This document shows positions 53,520 through 61,497 of a stretch of 64,000 bases of DNA, piece after piece. The number at the start of each line of letters is the position of its first letter. Within the stretch, counting starts at the first letter, position 1. The DNA is from Spirosoma sp. KCTC 42546. GTDB lineage: Bacteria > Bacteroidota > Bacteroidia > Cytophagales > Spirosomataceae. The notes below the pieces were generated by a model, which saw only the letters and a list, made by a program, of their open reading frames with translations, ran no database searches and had not been told where the DNA came from. The translations under genes and the position numbers were made by a program. Location of the stretch: positions 62,001 through 126,000 of the forward strand of contig NZ_CP041360.1 in NCBI RefSeq assembly GCF_006965485.1, read 5' to 3'.

Positions 53520-53591
53520 TCAAACCTAATCAGGAGTAGCTAAGTATCGTTCATTGACGAACTATACCCGGCTACTCCTGATTAGGTTTGA
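53520..53591. terminator. 21-base-arm inverted repeat downstream of der
   Basis: TCAAACCTAATCAGGAGTAG... (53520-53540) is exactly complementary to 53571-53591, with a 30-base loop that also folds. It lies 18 bases after the der stop on the minus strand and probably ends that transcript; no T run. Confidence 0.6.
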
Positions 53592-53608
53592 ACTGCTAGT
53601 TGATAACT

Positions 53609-54916
53609 TTATTTTTGCCGGAAGAATACCGTGATTGGTACGCCCGTAAAGTCAAAATGATCCCGAAGTCGGTTTTCTAAAAAGCGCTGGTAAGCCTCCT
53701 GAACGTATTGGGGAAGATTACAGAAAAATACAAACGTGGGCGAAGGAGTTGGTACCTGAAGCATATACTTAATCTTGATATGCTTGCCTTTGATGGCTGG
53801 CGGAGGATACTTTTCGATTTCGGGCTGCATAGCCTCATTCAATTTCGAGGTTGCCACTTTCTTAGTCTTATTCTCGTAGACCTCCATCGCTTTTTCCATT
53901 ACCTGAAAAATGCGTTGTTTCTCATGAACCGAGGCAAAAATGATTGGCAGATAGTCAATGGGCATCATCCGCTGAATCATTTCTTTCCGGAGTGTATCGG
54001 CAGTACGATGGTCTTTTTCAACGGCATCCCACTTGTTCACCATAATGACCACACCCTTTTTCGCTTTCACGGCCTGGCCAATAATGGTCAGATCCTGCGC
54101 TTCAAGTCCTCGTGTAGCATCGAGCAGAATAATGCAGACATCCGAATCCTCCATCGCTTTAATCGAGCGCAGGGTCGAATAAAACTCAATATTGGAGTCA
54201 ATACGAGCTTTACGCCGAATACCGGCGGTATCGGTCAGGATGAAATCTTTACCATAGGCTTTGTAACGCGTGTCGATAGCATCGCGGGTGGTGCCGGCAA
54301 TAGACGTTACGATACTGCGTTCCTGCCCGGTCAGGACATTCAAAAACGACGATTTACCCACGTTAGGGCGGCCCAAAATAGCGATGCGAGGAATACCCGC
54401 GTCAGGATTTTCAACACCAGCTGTTGGAAAATGCTTGATCACTTCGTCCAGTAGATCACCTGTGCCTGTTCCAGTTTGCGACGAAATTGGATATGGATCA
54501 CCTAAACCTAGTGAATAAAATTCGCTGGCAGCGTGCGCCCGTTCTCCGGTTTCGGCTTTATTAGCCACTACATACACCGGCTTTTTAGTCCGGCGCAGCA
54601 CGTTAGCAAAATCTTCGTCCAGTCCTGTAATGCCCGTTTGCGTATCAACCACAAAGAGCAATACAGTTGATTCCTGAATGGCAATTTCGACCTGTTCACG
54701 AATCGACTCTTCAAACACATCTTCGGAACCAACAACGTACCCCCCTGTGTCGATAACGGTAAAATATTTATCATTCCACTCGGCCGTGCCATAATGCCGG
54801 TCGCGAGTAACACCACTTTGGTTATCCATAATGGCCTGTCGCTGTTCCGTCAGGCGGTTAAACAGCGTGGACTTGCCCACATTTGGGCGGCCAACGATTG
54901 CAACTATGTTTGCCAT
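53609..54916 (-). CDS. der: Ribosome-associated GTPase Der (EngA)
   Basis: An essential 50S ribosome biogenesis GTPase, about 435 residues. Two tandem G domains show GRPNVGKSTLF near residue 9 and GRPNVGKSSFL near residue 183, switch motifs DTGGY and DTAGI, and NKAE/NKWD guanine motifs. The C-terminal KH-like domain contains VPTPSPTFVFFCN and ends with PITVFFR. The longest frame (54967) begins within a purine-rich repeat, so the ATG at 54916 is chosen. Era is encoded just upstream on the same strand. Confidence 0.95.
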   Translation of the reverse strand: MANIVAIVGRPNVGKSTLFNRLTEQRQAIMDNQSGVTRDRHYGTAEWNDKYFTVIDTGGYVVGSEDVFEESIREQVEIAIQESTVLLFVVDTQTGITGLDEDFANVLRRTKKPVYVVANKAETGERAHAASEFYSLGLGDPYPISSQTGTGTGDLLDEVIKHFPTAGVENPDAGIPRIAILGRPNVGKSSFLNVLTGQERSIVTSIAGTTRDAIDTRYKAYGKDFILTDTAGIRRKARIDSNIEFYSTLRSIKAMEDSDVCIILLDATRGLEAQDLTIIGQAVKAKKGVVIMVNKWDAVEKDHRTADTLRKEMIQRMMPIDYLPIIFASVHEKQRIFQVMEKAMEVYENKTKKVATSKLNEAMQPEIEKYPPPAIKGKHIKIKYMLQVPTPSPTFVFFCNLPQYVQEAYQRFLENRLRDHFDFTGVPITVFFRQK

Positions 54917-54923
54917 TTTTTTT

Positions 54924-55007
54924 GAAGGAGGAAAGGGAGGAAGGGGAGGAGAGGAAGGAGAAGGCATGGATTTTAAACCCTTTTCCCTTTCCTCCCTTTC
55001 CTCCTTC
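54924..55007. repeat. Purine/pyrimidine inverted repeat between era and der
   Basis: GAAGGAGGAAAGGGAGGAA (54924-54942) is exactly complementary to 54989-55007; pairing continues imperfectly inward. It lies 7 bases upstream of the der start on the coding strand. Similar in style to the 30486-30580 element. Confidence 0.75.
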
Positions 55008-55019
55008 CTCCTTTAACAA

Positions 55020-55955
55020 TTATTCGTCATATCCCAACCGCTTGAGCATACGCTCTTTTTGGCGCCAATCGGGTTCTACCTTAACGAACTGTTCTAAATA
55101 TACTTTCTTGCCGAAGAAACGCTCGAGTTCTTCTCGGGCCATAATTCCCGTTTTCTTAATCATATTACCCCCCTCACCGAGCAGAATTGCCCGTTGAGTA
55201 GCTCGTTCGACCAAAATTTCGGCCTGGATAACAATGATGTCTTCCTTCTCTTTGAAGCCTGTAATGACAACCTCGCTACTGTAAGGGACTTCCCGCTTAT
55301 AATTCAGGAAGATCTTCTCCCGGATAATCTCAGACGCGAAAAACCGTTCGGGTTTGTCGGTTAGTTCATCCTTTGGGAAGTAGGGTGGATGTTGCGGCAG
55401 ACGGCTGATAATACCTTCAAATACCTTATCAATATTGAAGTTATTCAGGGCTGAAATTGGAATGATCTCCTGCGCATGGAAGTGCTCCTGCCAGTAGGTG
55501 ATCTTCTCATTAACCTGGTCCTGTGTAGCCTGATCAATTTTATTGATCAGCAACAGAACGGGAACTTCAGATTTTTGAAGCCGTTCGATGACGTCATTCT
55601 CATCGTGTTCTTCGAAGATGTCTGTTACAAACAGAACCACATCGGCATCTTCAATAGAGCCACGCACAAAACTCATCATAGACTCATGAAGTTTGTACTG
55701 AGGCTTAATGATACCGGGCGTATCGGAGTAAACGAGTTGAAATTCCTGACCGTTGTGGGTTCCATTAAGGATACCCATAATGCGGTGGCGTGTAGTCTGG
55801 GCTTTCGAGGTGATAATAGACAGCCGTTCGCCAACGAGCTGATTCATCAGGGTAGACTTACCGACATTGGGCTTACCAACGATACTGACAAAGCCAGCCT
55901 TATGATCGGCCGCTGGATCGTCGGCCGGAAAATTTTCAATGATTTCCTTATTCAT
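55020..55955 (-). CDS. era: Ribosome maturation GTPase Era
   Basis: A 311-residue GTPase that binds the 16S rRNA 3' end and aids 30S assembly. G1 GKPNVGKSTLMNQLVG near residue 27, switch II DTPGI, NKID, and a C-terminal KH domain (ATQRAILLGEGGNMIKKTGI) are seen, and the end KVEPDWRQKERMLKRLGYDE is typical. A 7-base-stem hairpin (CCGCTGG/CCAGCGG, 55969-55989) lies in its leader, 14 bases before the start. Divergent from the tRNA gene. Confidence 0.96.
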   Translation of the reverse strand: MNKEIIENFPADDPAADHKAGFVSIVGKPNVGKSTLMNQLVGERLSIITSKAQTTRHRIMGILNGTHNGQEFQLVYSDTPGIIKPQYKLHESMMSFVRGSIEDADVVLFVTDIFEEHDENDVIERLQKSEVPVLLLINKIDQATQDQVNEKITYWQEHFHAQEIIPISALNNFNIDKVFEGIISRLPQHPPYFPKDELTDKPERFFASEIIREKIFLNYKREVPYSSEVVITGFKEKEDIIVIQAEILVERATQRAILLGEGGNMIKKTGIMAREELERFFGKKVYLEQFVKVEPDWRQKERMLKRLGYDE

Positions 55956-56050
55956 CTTTGAGGTGATCCCGCTGGCTGATTACCAGCGGCTTTAGCAAAC
56001 AACTCCCTGCCGACAAAAAACGTTTCAGGCAGTGCGTAAACTTTTTTTTA

Positions 56051-56058
56051 CAAAGATA
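56051..56058 (-). promoter_or_regulatory. -7 promoter element of era
   Basis: The minus strand reads TATCTTTG. It abuts the -33 TTG of the divergent tRNA promoter (56060-56062), so the two promoters nearly overlap. Confidence 0.5.
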
Positions 56059-56059
56059 G

Positions 56060-56089
56060 TTGTTTTATAAGAAAGTTTCCGTACTTTTG
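56060..56089 (+). promoter_or_regulatory. Promoter of the initiator tRNA gene
   Basis: TTG at 56060-56062, 19 bases, TACTTTTG at 56082-56089: an exact Bacteroidetes-type promoter, with transcription starting just before the tRNA. Confidence 0.75.
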
Positions 56090-56101
56090 CAGTCCCAACA
56101 T

Positions 56102-56174
<73 letters not shown>

Positions 56175-56183
56175 CTATATCAA

Positions 56184-56224
56184 AACCCAATTATCTATAA
56201 ACTAGGTAATTGGGTTTTTTTTTG
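56184..56224 (+). terminator. Rho-independent terminator of the tRNA gene
   Basis: AACCCAATTA (56184-56193) pairs with TAATTGGGTT (56207-56216), followed by a T run. Confidence 0.85.
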
Positions 56225-56232
56225 TTCACTGT

Positions 56233-56254
56233 GGGACGGATACGGGGACGGATA
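56233..56254. repeat. Two direct copies of GGGACGGATA at the element edge
   Basis: GGGACGGATA is at 56233-56242 and 56245-56254, a G-rich 12-base period in otherwise AT-rich DNA just after the tRNA terminator. It could be recombinase arm sites or a remnant; no second location was found in the window. Confidence 0.5.
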
Positions 56255-56422
56255 GAGTAGAGTGATGTTAAAATCTTATTAGGTAAATTAACTACATTGC
56301 TTACTAGTACATGAATGCACACTTTCCACTTGGATAATATTAAGTCCTGTAACAAACGCTTTTTACATATTTTGCATACGAAATGGTTCTAAAGGCATGT
56401 TGTTCACATTTAATATCAGAAA

Positions 56423-57538
56423 ATGCCTAGCACAGCTCAGAAAGAAATAACAGTTAGTGTATCAAATTTACACTTTGATCCACTAAACCCACGGCTACCT
56501 TCCACGAAGTCAGGCAGTAATGAAGCAATTGTATTAGCATACATGCTGGATAAAGGCACTGTTACTGATATTATGCTTTCAATCGCTGAAAATGGCTTTT
56601 ATTCACAAGAACCATTACTGGTAGTACCTTCAGCTCATGGTAAAGATCAATATGACGTAGTAGAAGGCAACAGACGTTTAGCGGCGTTAAAGTTATTACT
56701 TAACCCTGATTTAGCCCCAACTAAAAAGGGTGCTGTTAAACAAATAGCTGATGAAGCTACAAATAAACCGGAAGAGGTTCCCGTATTAAAATATGAAAGT
56801 AGAGATGATATTTTGTTGTATTTAGGTTACAGACATATAACTGGCGTTCATGAATGGGATTCATTGGCTAAGGCACGATATTTATTTCAACTAAAGAATG
56901 ATAAATTTAAACATTTAGGCTATTTAGATGCTCTCAAAGCAATGGCAAAGACTATTGGGAGCCGTTCGGACTATGTTCATCGCCTATTAAGTGGATTTAT
57001 ATTATATCAGAAGATTGAGCAAGCTAACTTTTTCAATATACCCGGTTTAAATGAAGAAAGCTTTAGCTTTTCATTATTAACTACTGCAACATCATACAAA
57101 AACATAGCAGATTTCATAGGGGTCAACGCTAATGTAATTAATGATGGAGGGCCATTAGAAATAAAAGATAAAAACTTAAAGGAGCTTACAGAATGGATGT
57201 TTAAAGAAAATGCTGAAGGGTATACTCGTCTAGGTGAATCACGTAATTTAAAATCATTAAATGCTGTGGTTGCTCACGATGCTGCAATAAAAATTTTTAG
57301 AGACGGACGTTCGCTCAAAGAAGCTGAAATTTTTACAGATGCACCAGCACAAACTTTTGAAAGTGCTTTAACTATAGCTGCAGAATCACTTAGAGATGCA
57401 TGGATCACTCTACCAAGCATAGAAATCACATACCCATATCATTTGGATAAGCTGAAAGATATGAATACGTTAATTAGAAATATATTTAATACAGTAACTG
57501 TAAAGTTGGTAAAAGACGGGTTAGAAGATTTGCAGTAA
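56423..57538 (+). CDS. ParB/Srx-like N-terminal domain protein of a predicted defence operon
   Basis: A 371-residue cytoplasmic protein. LHFDPLNPRLPSTKSG near residue 18, LLVVPSAHGKDQYDVVEGNR and GNRRLAALKLL (residues 82-92) form the ParB-type nucleotide-binding pocket; GYRHITGVHEWDSLAKARYL near residue 136 follows as in this family. A helical middle resembles the ParB HTH. The C-terminal half is unassigned. Genome partitioning is unlikely because no parA is present. It is the first gene of a tight trio with a nuclease-like gene (25-base gap) and a methyltransferase. AT-rich codon use marks it as acquired. Confidence 0.78.
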   Translation: MPSTAQKEITVSVSNLHFDPLNPRLPSTKSGSNEAIVLAYMLDKGTVTDIMLSIAENGFYSQEPLLVVPSAHGKDQYDVVEGNRRLAALKLLLNPDLAPTKKGAVKQIADEATNKPEEVPVLKYESRDDILLYLGYRHITGVHEWDSLAKARYLFQLKNDKFKHLGYLDALKAMAKTIGSRSDYVHRLLSGFILYQKIEQANFFNIPGLNEESFSFSLLTTATSYKNIADFIGVNANVINDGGPLEIKDKNLKELTEWMFKENAEGYTRLGESRNLKSLNAVVAHDAAIKIFRDGRSLKEAEIFTDAPAQTFESALTIAAESLRDAWITLPSIEITYPYHLDKLKDMNTLIRNIFNTVTVKLVKDGLEDLQ

Positions 57539-57563
57539 TTTCATTCTAATGTTCAAGTAACTA

Positions 57564-58547
57564 ATGCTTCAAATTGAGGGAATACCAAATTACAGAAAAT
57601 TAGATAAACATCTTTGGGCTGATTATGCAGAATTTAAATGCATGTTATCTAAAGATAAGGAATATACGGGTGCAGATTTAGCGGATAATTTATTTACAGC
57701 GATTAAAGACTTAAATGTTGAATTCGACTCATTTAATGATGAACAAAATATTATTGATGTACCGTTACTAAAAGATAATGAAGAGCTATTTATTAATGAT
57801 ATTTTCTCTGTAATTAACTATAGGTCAGCTGCTTATGCGTCTAGCTATCCTTTTTATGTTGAAAATAAAAAAATAAAGCAAAAAAAAATCCTTAACCAAT
57901 TACATCGCTTATATTTATACTTGTTGTTGTGTTCGCATTTAAGATTTATTCCCCAGACAAATTGGGCAGTATTGACTGGTGATTTTGAATATATTTCTAG
58001 TTTAGCATTAAAAAAGTGTTTGCCCGAAAGAGCTATTATAAAGATATTTGGTACTACTAAAAGTGGAGGCCCGCCACAGTATGTTGGTACTACTTTTAAT
58101 AAAATTAAACAACTTGCTGCTGACTTAAATGAAGTATTATTAGCAAACAAAGATGATTTTGCTCCTACTGCAAGTAAAGATAAAGGAATTGATTTAGTGG
58201 CATGGATTCCATTTAAAGATAAACAAAATAGCCGATTGATATGCTTTGGACAATGCAAATGCAGCGATCAATGGCCAGCTATGCGTTTCAGCTCTAGTTT
58301 AGCACAGTGGAATAATTGGATACATTTCAACAACCATTTGAATAATTTTGCATTCATACCATACTGTTATCGAAAGACAGGTGGATCATGGTTTGATAAA
58401 TCAAGCATAGGCGATACAATTGTTGTTGATCGCCAACGTATAATCGAATTAATTGAAAGTTTGGGTAAAACTTTCAAATTTAGTTCTCTATCATCAGACA
58501 AATTTTTAAGCCAATTACTTGACACAAGTAAATCGGCAACTGTTTAA
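57564..58547 (+). CDS. Predicted PD-(D/E)XK-type restriction nuclease (D...QxK variant)
   Basis: A 327-residue protein with no obvious known name. The block KGIDLVAWIPF puts an Asp at residue 210, and ICFGQCKCS gives Gln230-x-Lys232, a spacing of 20. This is the arrangement of PD-(D/E)XK nucleases with a QxK variant, as in Mrr-like enzymes. Strand-like sequence surrounds both, and FEYISSLALKKCLPE before them could supply the helix Glu. Position between a ParB-like protein and a cytosine methyltransferase (11 bases downstream) strongly suggests a restriction enzyme. Target site unknown; not proved. Confidence 0.6.
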   Translation: MLQIEGIPNYRKLDKHLWADYAEFKCMLSKDKEYTGADLADNLFTAIKDLNVEFDSFNDEQNIIDVPLLKDNEELFINDIFSVINYRSAAYASSYPFYVENKKIKQKKILNQLHRLYLYLLLCSHLRFIPQTNWAVLTGDFEYISSLALKKCLPERAIIKIFGTTKSGGPPQYVGTTFNKIKQLAADLNEVLLANKDDFAPTASKDKGIDLVAWIPFKDKQNSRLICFGQCKCSDQWPAMRFSSSLAQWNNWIHFNNHLNNFAFIPYCYRKTGGSWFDKSSIGDTIVVDRQRIIELIESLGKTFKFSSLSSDKFLSQLLDTSKSATV

Positions 58548-58558
58548 TTTATAAAAAT

Positions 58559-59584
58559 ATGTTAACAGCAGTATCTCTTTTTTCAGGCTGTGGAGGGTTT
58601 GATTTCGGAGCAAGTAAAGCAGGTATAAAAGTAATATGGGCAAATGATGTTGACAAAACAGCAGCATTGGCTTATAAAAGCTTATTACCTGATGTTGATT
58701 TTGTGCAAGGTGATATTAGAAAAGTACTAGATTTTCCAAAAGCTGATGTCCTGATTGGTTGTTATCCATGCACTGGATTTAGTTTAGCAGCTCGTCGTAA
58801 ATGGCATGAGCGTGAGGATAGAAATCTACAACATATAGAAGGAAATTTTTTGTACCGTGAATTTATTCGAGCAATTGATTACGTCAGACCAAAATACTTA
58901 TTCATTGAGAATGTCGGTGGAATGACCTCAGCTGATGGAGGGTGGTTTTTCAAACAACAATTAGAAGGTCTTCGTGATAAAGGTTTTGTGGTAAAGCATC
59001 ATATGCTACATTCTGAAAAATTTGGTCTGGCTCAAACCCGTAAACGTGTCTTTTTAGTAGGTGTTCACAAAGACATAGCAGAAAGTGGATTCACATACAA
59101 CTTTCCAACGGCAACTCATGGAGAAAAGCTGCTACCATTACAGACAATGTATGATGTACTTAATGGGGTAGAAACAAACATTGAAACAGATGTATGTAAT
59201 AATCCTTTTCATGGACATTACTTAACCCGTAATCGTAAACGTAGTTGGAATGACCCAAGTTTTACAATAGTTGCAACGGATTCCCATGTTCCGTTACATC
59301 CTGCTGGTGAACCCATGGTAAAGGTGGGAAAAGATAATTGGGCTTTACAGGGTCAAATTAATCGTCGTCTATCATGGAAAGAGTGTGCTATTATTCAAGG
59401 TTTTCCAGTAGATAAGTTAAAATTTGATGCACCATTAACCCAAAAGTATAAAGTGATTGGGAATGCTGTACCGCCTAATTTCGGCTATGCTATAGTTAAA
59501 CCAGTAGTCGAGTATGAAGAAAGTACCTGCTTGCCCAATACTTTTGCAGAAGCTTTAGAGCAAATGAATTCAAGTGGTTACTAA
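58559..59584 (+). CDS. DNA (cytosine-5-)-methyltransferase
   Basis: A complete 341-residue C5 methyltransferase. Motif I LFSGCGGFDFGASKAG (AdoMet), motif IV DVLIGCYPCTGFSLAAR with the catalytic Cys71, motif VI FIENVGGM, motif VIII QTRKRVFLVG, motif IX RRLSWKECAIIQGFP and motif X IGNAVPPNFGYAI are all present in order. The target-recognition region is about residues 180-240. The catalytic loop reads PCTGFS, whereas PCQxFS is commoner. It should protect host DNA from the adjacent predicted nuclease. Third gene of the cassette; followed by a terminator. Confidence 0.93.
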   Translation: MLTAVSLFSGCGGFDFGASKAGIKVIWANDVDKTAALAYKSLLPDVDFVQGDIRKVLDFPKADVLIGCYPCTGFSLAARRKWHEREDRNLQHIEGNFLYREFIRAIDYVRPKYLFIENVGGMTSADGGWFFKQQLEGLRDKGFVVKHHMLHSEKFGLAQTRKRVFLVGVHKDIAESGFTYNFPTATHGEKLLPLQTMYDVLNGVETNIETDVCNNPFHGHYLTRNRKRSWNDPSFTIVATDSHVPLHPAGEPMVKVGKDNWALQGQINRRLSWKECAIIQGFPVDKLKFDAPLTQKYKVIGNAVPPNFGYAIVKPVVEYEESTCLPNTFAEALEQMNSSGY

Positions 59585-59720
59585 ATAGAAGCGTGTATTT
59601 TAACTAACGTTTTATAATTAACATTTATATCGAAATAATCATATTTAATATGAGCACTTTCTAAATCCTTATGAAAAGATTCATAACACTAAGTTAACAT
59701 ACATTAAATTTTGATTAAAA

Positions 59721-59751
59721 AATAACCTAATAACTAGGTTATTTTTTTTAT
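59721..59751 (+). terminator. Rho-independent terminator of the defence-like operon
   Basis: AATAACCTA (59721-59729) pairs with TAGGTTATT (59735-59743) around a 5-base loop, with an ATTTTTTTTA tail. Confidence 0.85.
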
Positions 59752-59928
59752 TTCAAAAAAAATAGAGAAAATAAAAATTGTATTATAATATAAGATGCTA
59801 TGAATTTTTAAAGCAAAATAGATAAATTTTTATTTAAAAATATTTAATTAAATATTCGGTAATTTTTTAAAAATTAAAGTGAAAATTTTGAACAAAAAGC
59901 GCGAATGGGTCATGTGCAAAAGGATCTA

Positions 59929-59959
59929 TTGACAACCATGTTTTTGCAAATTACCTTTG
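59929..59959 (+). promoter_or_regulatory. Strong Bacteroidetes-type promoter of the element's replication genes
   Basis: TTG at 59929-59931, 20 bases, TACCTTTG at 59952-59959. The transcript would begin near 59964 and run across a 16-codon frame (59968-60018) to the HTH gene at 60185, giving a leader of about 220 bases. Confidence 0.65.
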
Positions 59960-59967
59960 TTCCATAA

Positions 59968-60018
59968 ATGCTGAATCAAAATGGAAGGAACATTTCAAAT
60001 AGTAAGGTTTTTAAATAA
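59968..60018 (+). CDS. Possible leader peptide
   Basis: ATG to TAA encodes MLNQNGRNISNSKVFK, immediately after the 59929 promoter. Nothing shows that it is translated; it may be chance in an AT-rich region. Confidence 0.15.
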   Translation: MLNQNGRNISNSKVFK

Positions 60019-60088
60019 ACTAACACGTGCAATAAGATGAGCATTTACCCTATATTATAAACACAAAAATGCTTGAAAAACTAACACG
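60017..60088 (+). repeat. Two direct copies of AAACTAACACG
   Basis: AAACTAACACG at 60017-60027 and again at 60078-60088, 61 bases apart, in the leader ahead of the HTH gene. Possible binding sites for the HTH protein, the replication protein or the recombinase. Confidence 0.5.
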
Positions 60089-60184
60089 CCGAAAATTTAA
60101 ACATGATAATTTTTTAGTCTGCCGTCTAAATAACGAATTATAGTAATACTTCTAACTGTAATTTAAATAAAACTTGACAATAAA

Positions 60185-60484
60185 ATGATAACTACCAATA
60201 GTATAGTAATTGAAAATTTACACCCACAAGTTATAAATAATTTAGTAGATCTAATAGCTAATATAAATTCTAAAATAGACCTACTTCTAAATAAAGATAT
60301 TAGTAATCCTGTAAAATTTATTACAAAGAAGGATGTGGCAATAATTTTTGGGGTTAGTACAAGAACTGTAGCTAATTGGACTGAACTTGGTTTGATACAA
60401 AGCTATTATATGGGCGGGCTAATTGTTTATAAAGAACACGAAATTAATGCTGCTCCAATACCAGTATTTAAAAATAAAAATTAG
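60185..60484 (+). CDS. Excisionase-like helix-turn-helix protein
   Basis: A 99-residue protein. Residues about 40-85 (FITKKDVAIIFGVSTRTVAN, followed by WTELGLIQSYYMGGLIVYKE) form the MerR/Xis-type HTH common in Bacteroidota mobile elements; the N-terminal 35 residues are a helical coil (LVDLIANINSKIDLLLNK). It probably controls excision or the expression of the next gene. First gene of a set with the Rep-like and receiver-like genes, 61 bases ahead of the former. Confidence 0.75.
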   Translation: MITTNSIVIENLHPQVINNLVDLIANINSKIDLLLNKDISNPVKFITKKDVAIIFGVSTRTVANWTELGLIQSYYMGGLIVYKEHEINAAPIPVFKNKN

Positions 60485-60545
60485 ACAAAGCTTATAACAA
60501 TAAAACAATACTATCAAAAAAATACTCAAAAATTTACCATTATCT

Positions 60546-61487
60546 ATGGATACTATAAGACTTATTTACTTTTTCGAAAATAACCTGCAACTATTACATC
60601 ATTCACAAGAATTTTTAGAAAATAATTTTGAAGTAAAATTCAATCCATATAATATCAGAAATGAAATGGATGATAAAAAACTTTATAGGTTATATTTTAT
60701 AAAAAATATGGCAATAAAACTTTATACCAATAGAGTTGTTATTCAAGGAAGTATTCCTATTTATTACTCAGGGACTAATGTTACTGAACTAACAGATGCT
60801 GAAATAATAGAATCATTTCAATTAATTCAATTTCAACTCCCATTTGTAAATTGGAGTCAAAGTATTGTTTCAAGATTAGATATTGGAATATGTTTCAAAT
60901 TGCCCTTTAACCCAAATCTAGTTACACGTTATATTACTGGTTCTAAATACAGTAAAAAAATGGTTTATAAAAGTAATGGAAATACCACAATAATTGGTAA
61001 TAAGAGCCATCAATTTGAAATCTACAATAAAACTGAAGAATGTGATACAGCCGAAAACAATATCATTAGATTAGAGTACAAAATGTTAAAGTCTTTAATT
61101 GTTAGAAAAACGTTTAATGAAGATACAGTTACTTTAAAATATTTATTAAATAATTTGAAAGAGCTACCAAAGATATGGTTTAATTCTTATTCAAATTTAG
61201 AGAAAGACTACAATCCTATTTTTGAAACAATAAATAATAAACAGGACTTAGCTCATGCTGCATATCATAGTTTAGGTTATGAAAATTGTTTGACTATTAT
61301 TGAAAATAGCTATAAAAAGAACTTAATTTCTGAGCCAAAAAAAAGCAATATGAAAAGATTCATTCGAAAACTGCAAAAAGAAGGTAAAGAATTTGCTTCC
61401 GTTAAAAGCCCGATGCTAACACTTGATAAAATTGTGGATGAATATATATGTGCTAAGTTAACTGCTAATAATGACCATATAAATTAA
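60546..61487 (+). CDS. Putative rolling-circle replication initiator (G2P/Rep-like)
   Basis: A 313-residue protein. Three spaced blocks resemble phage/plasmid replication proteins of the gene II / Rep type: SRLDIGICF (about residues 117-125), HQFEIYNKTEE (about residues 156-166) and IIRLEYKMLK (about residues 174-183), which in those families give metal-binding acidic residues and active-site residues. The C-terminus is basic. I cannot verify the nicking Tyr. It may drive replication of the excised element. The next gene starts 10 bases after its stop. Other possibility: relaxase-like or unknown. Confidence 0.5.
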   Translation: MDTIRLIYFFENNLQLLHHSQEFLENNFEVKFNPYNIRNEMDDKKLYRLYFIKNMAIKLYTNRVVIQGSIPIYYSGTNVTELTDAEIIESFQLIQFQLPFVNWSQSIVSRLDIGICFKLPFNPNLVTRYITGSKYSKKMVYKSNGNTTIIGNKSHQFEIYNKTEECDTAENNIIRLEYKMLKSLIVRKTFNEDTVTLKYLLNNLKELPKIWFNSYSNLEKDYNPIFETINNKQDLAHAAYHSLGYENCLTIIENSYKKNLISEPKKSNMKRFIRKLQKEGKEFASVKSPMLTLDKIVDEYICAKLTANNDHIN

Positions 61488-61497
61488 TGCCAAAAAC

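Larger units (their letters stand above)
59585..60184. other. 600-base AT-rich gene-free region
   Basis: It holds the methyltransferase terminator, a strong promoter (59929-59959), a 16-codon open frame and two copies of ACTAACACG. The remainder is long A and T runs with no coding signal. It could include the element's replication origin or the recombination directionality control sites, but nothing in it proves this. Confidence 0.6.

Noticed and set aside
53708..54454. 248-residue open frame antisense to der
   Set aside because: It lies wholly opposite the clear der coding frame, and its composition is that of a reverse-frame shadow.
56423..57538. Plasmid or chromosome partition locus (ParB)
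   Set aside because: No parA gene or parS-like array is visible and the gene is fused into a methyltransferase operon.
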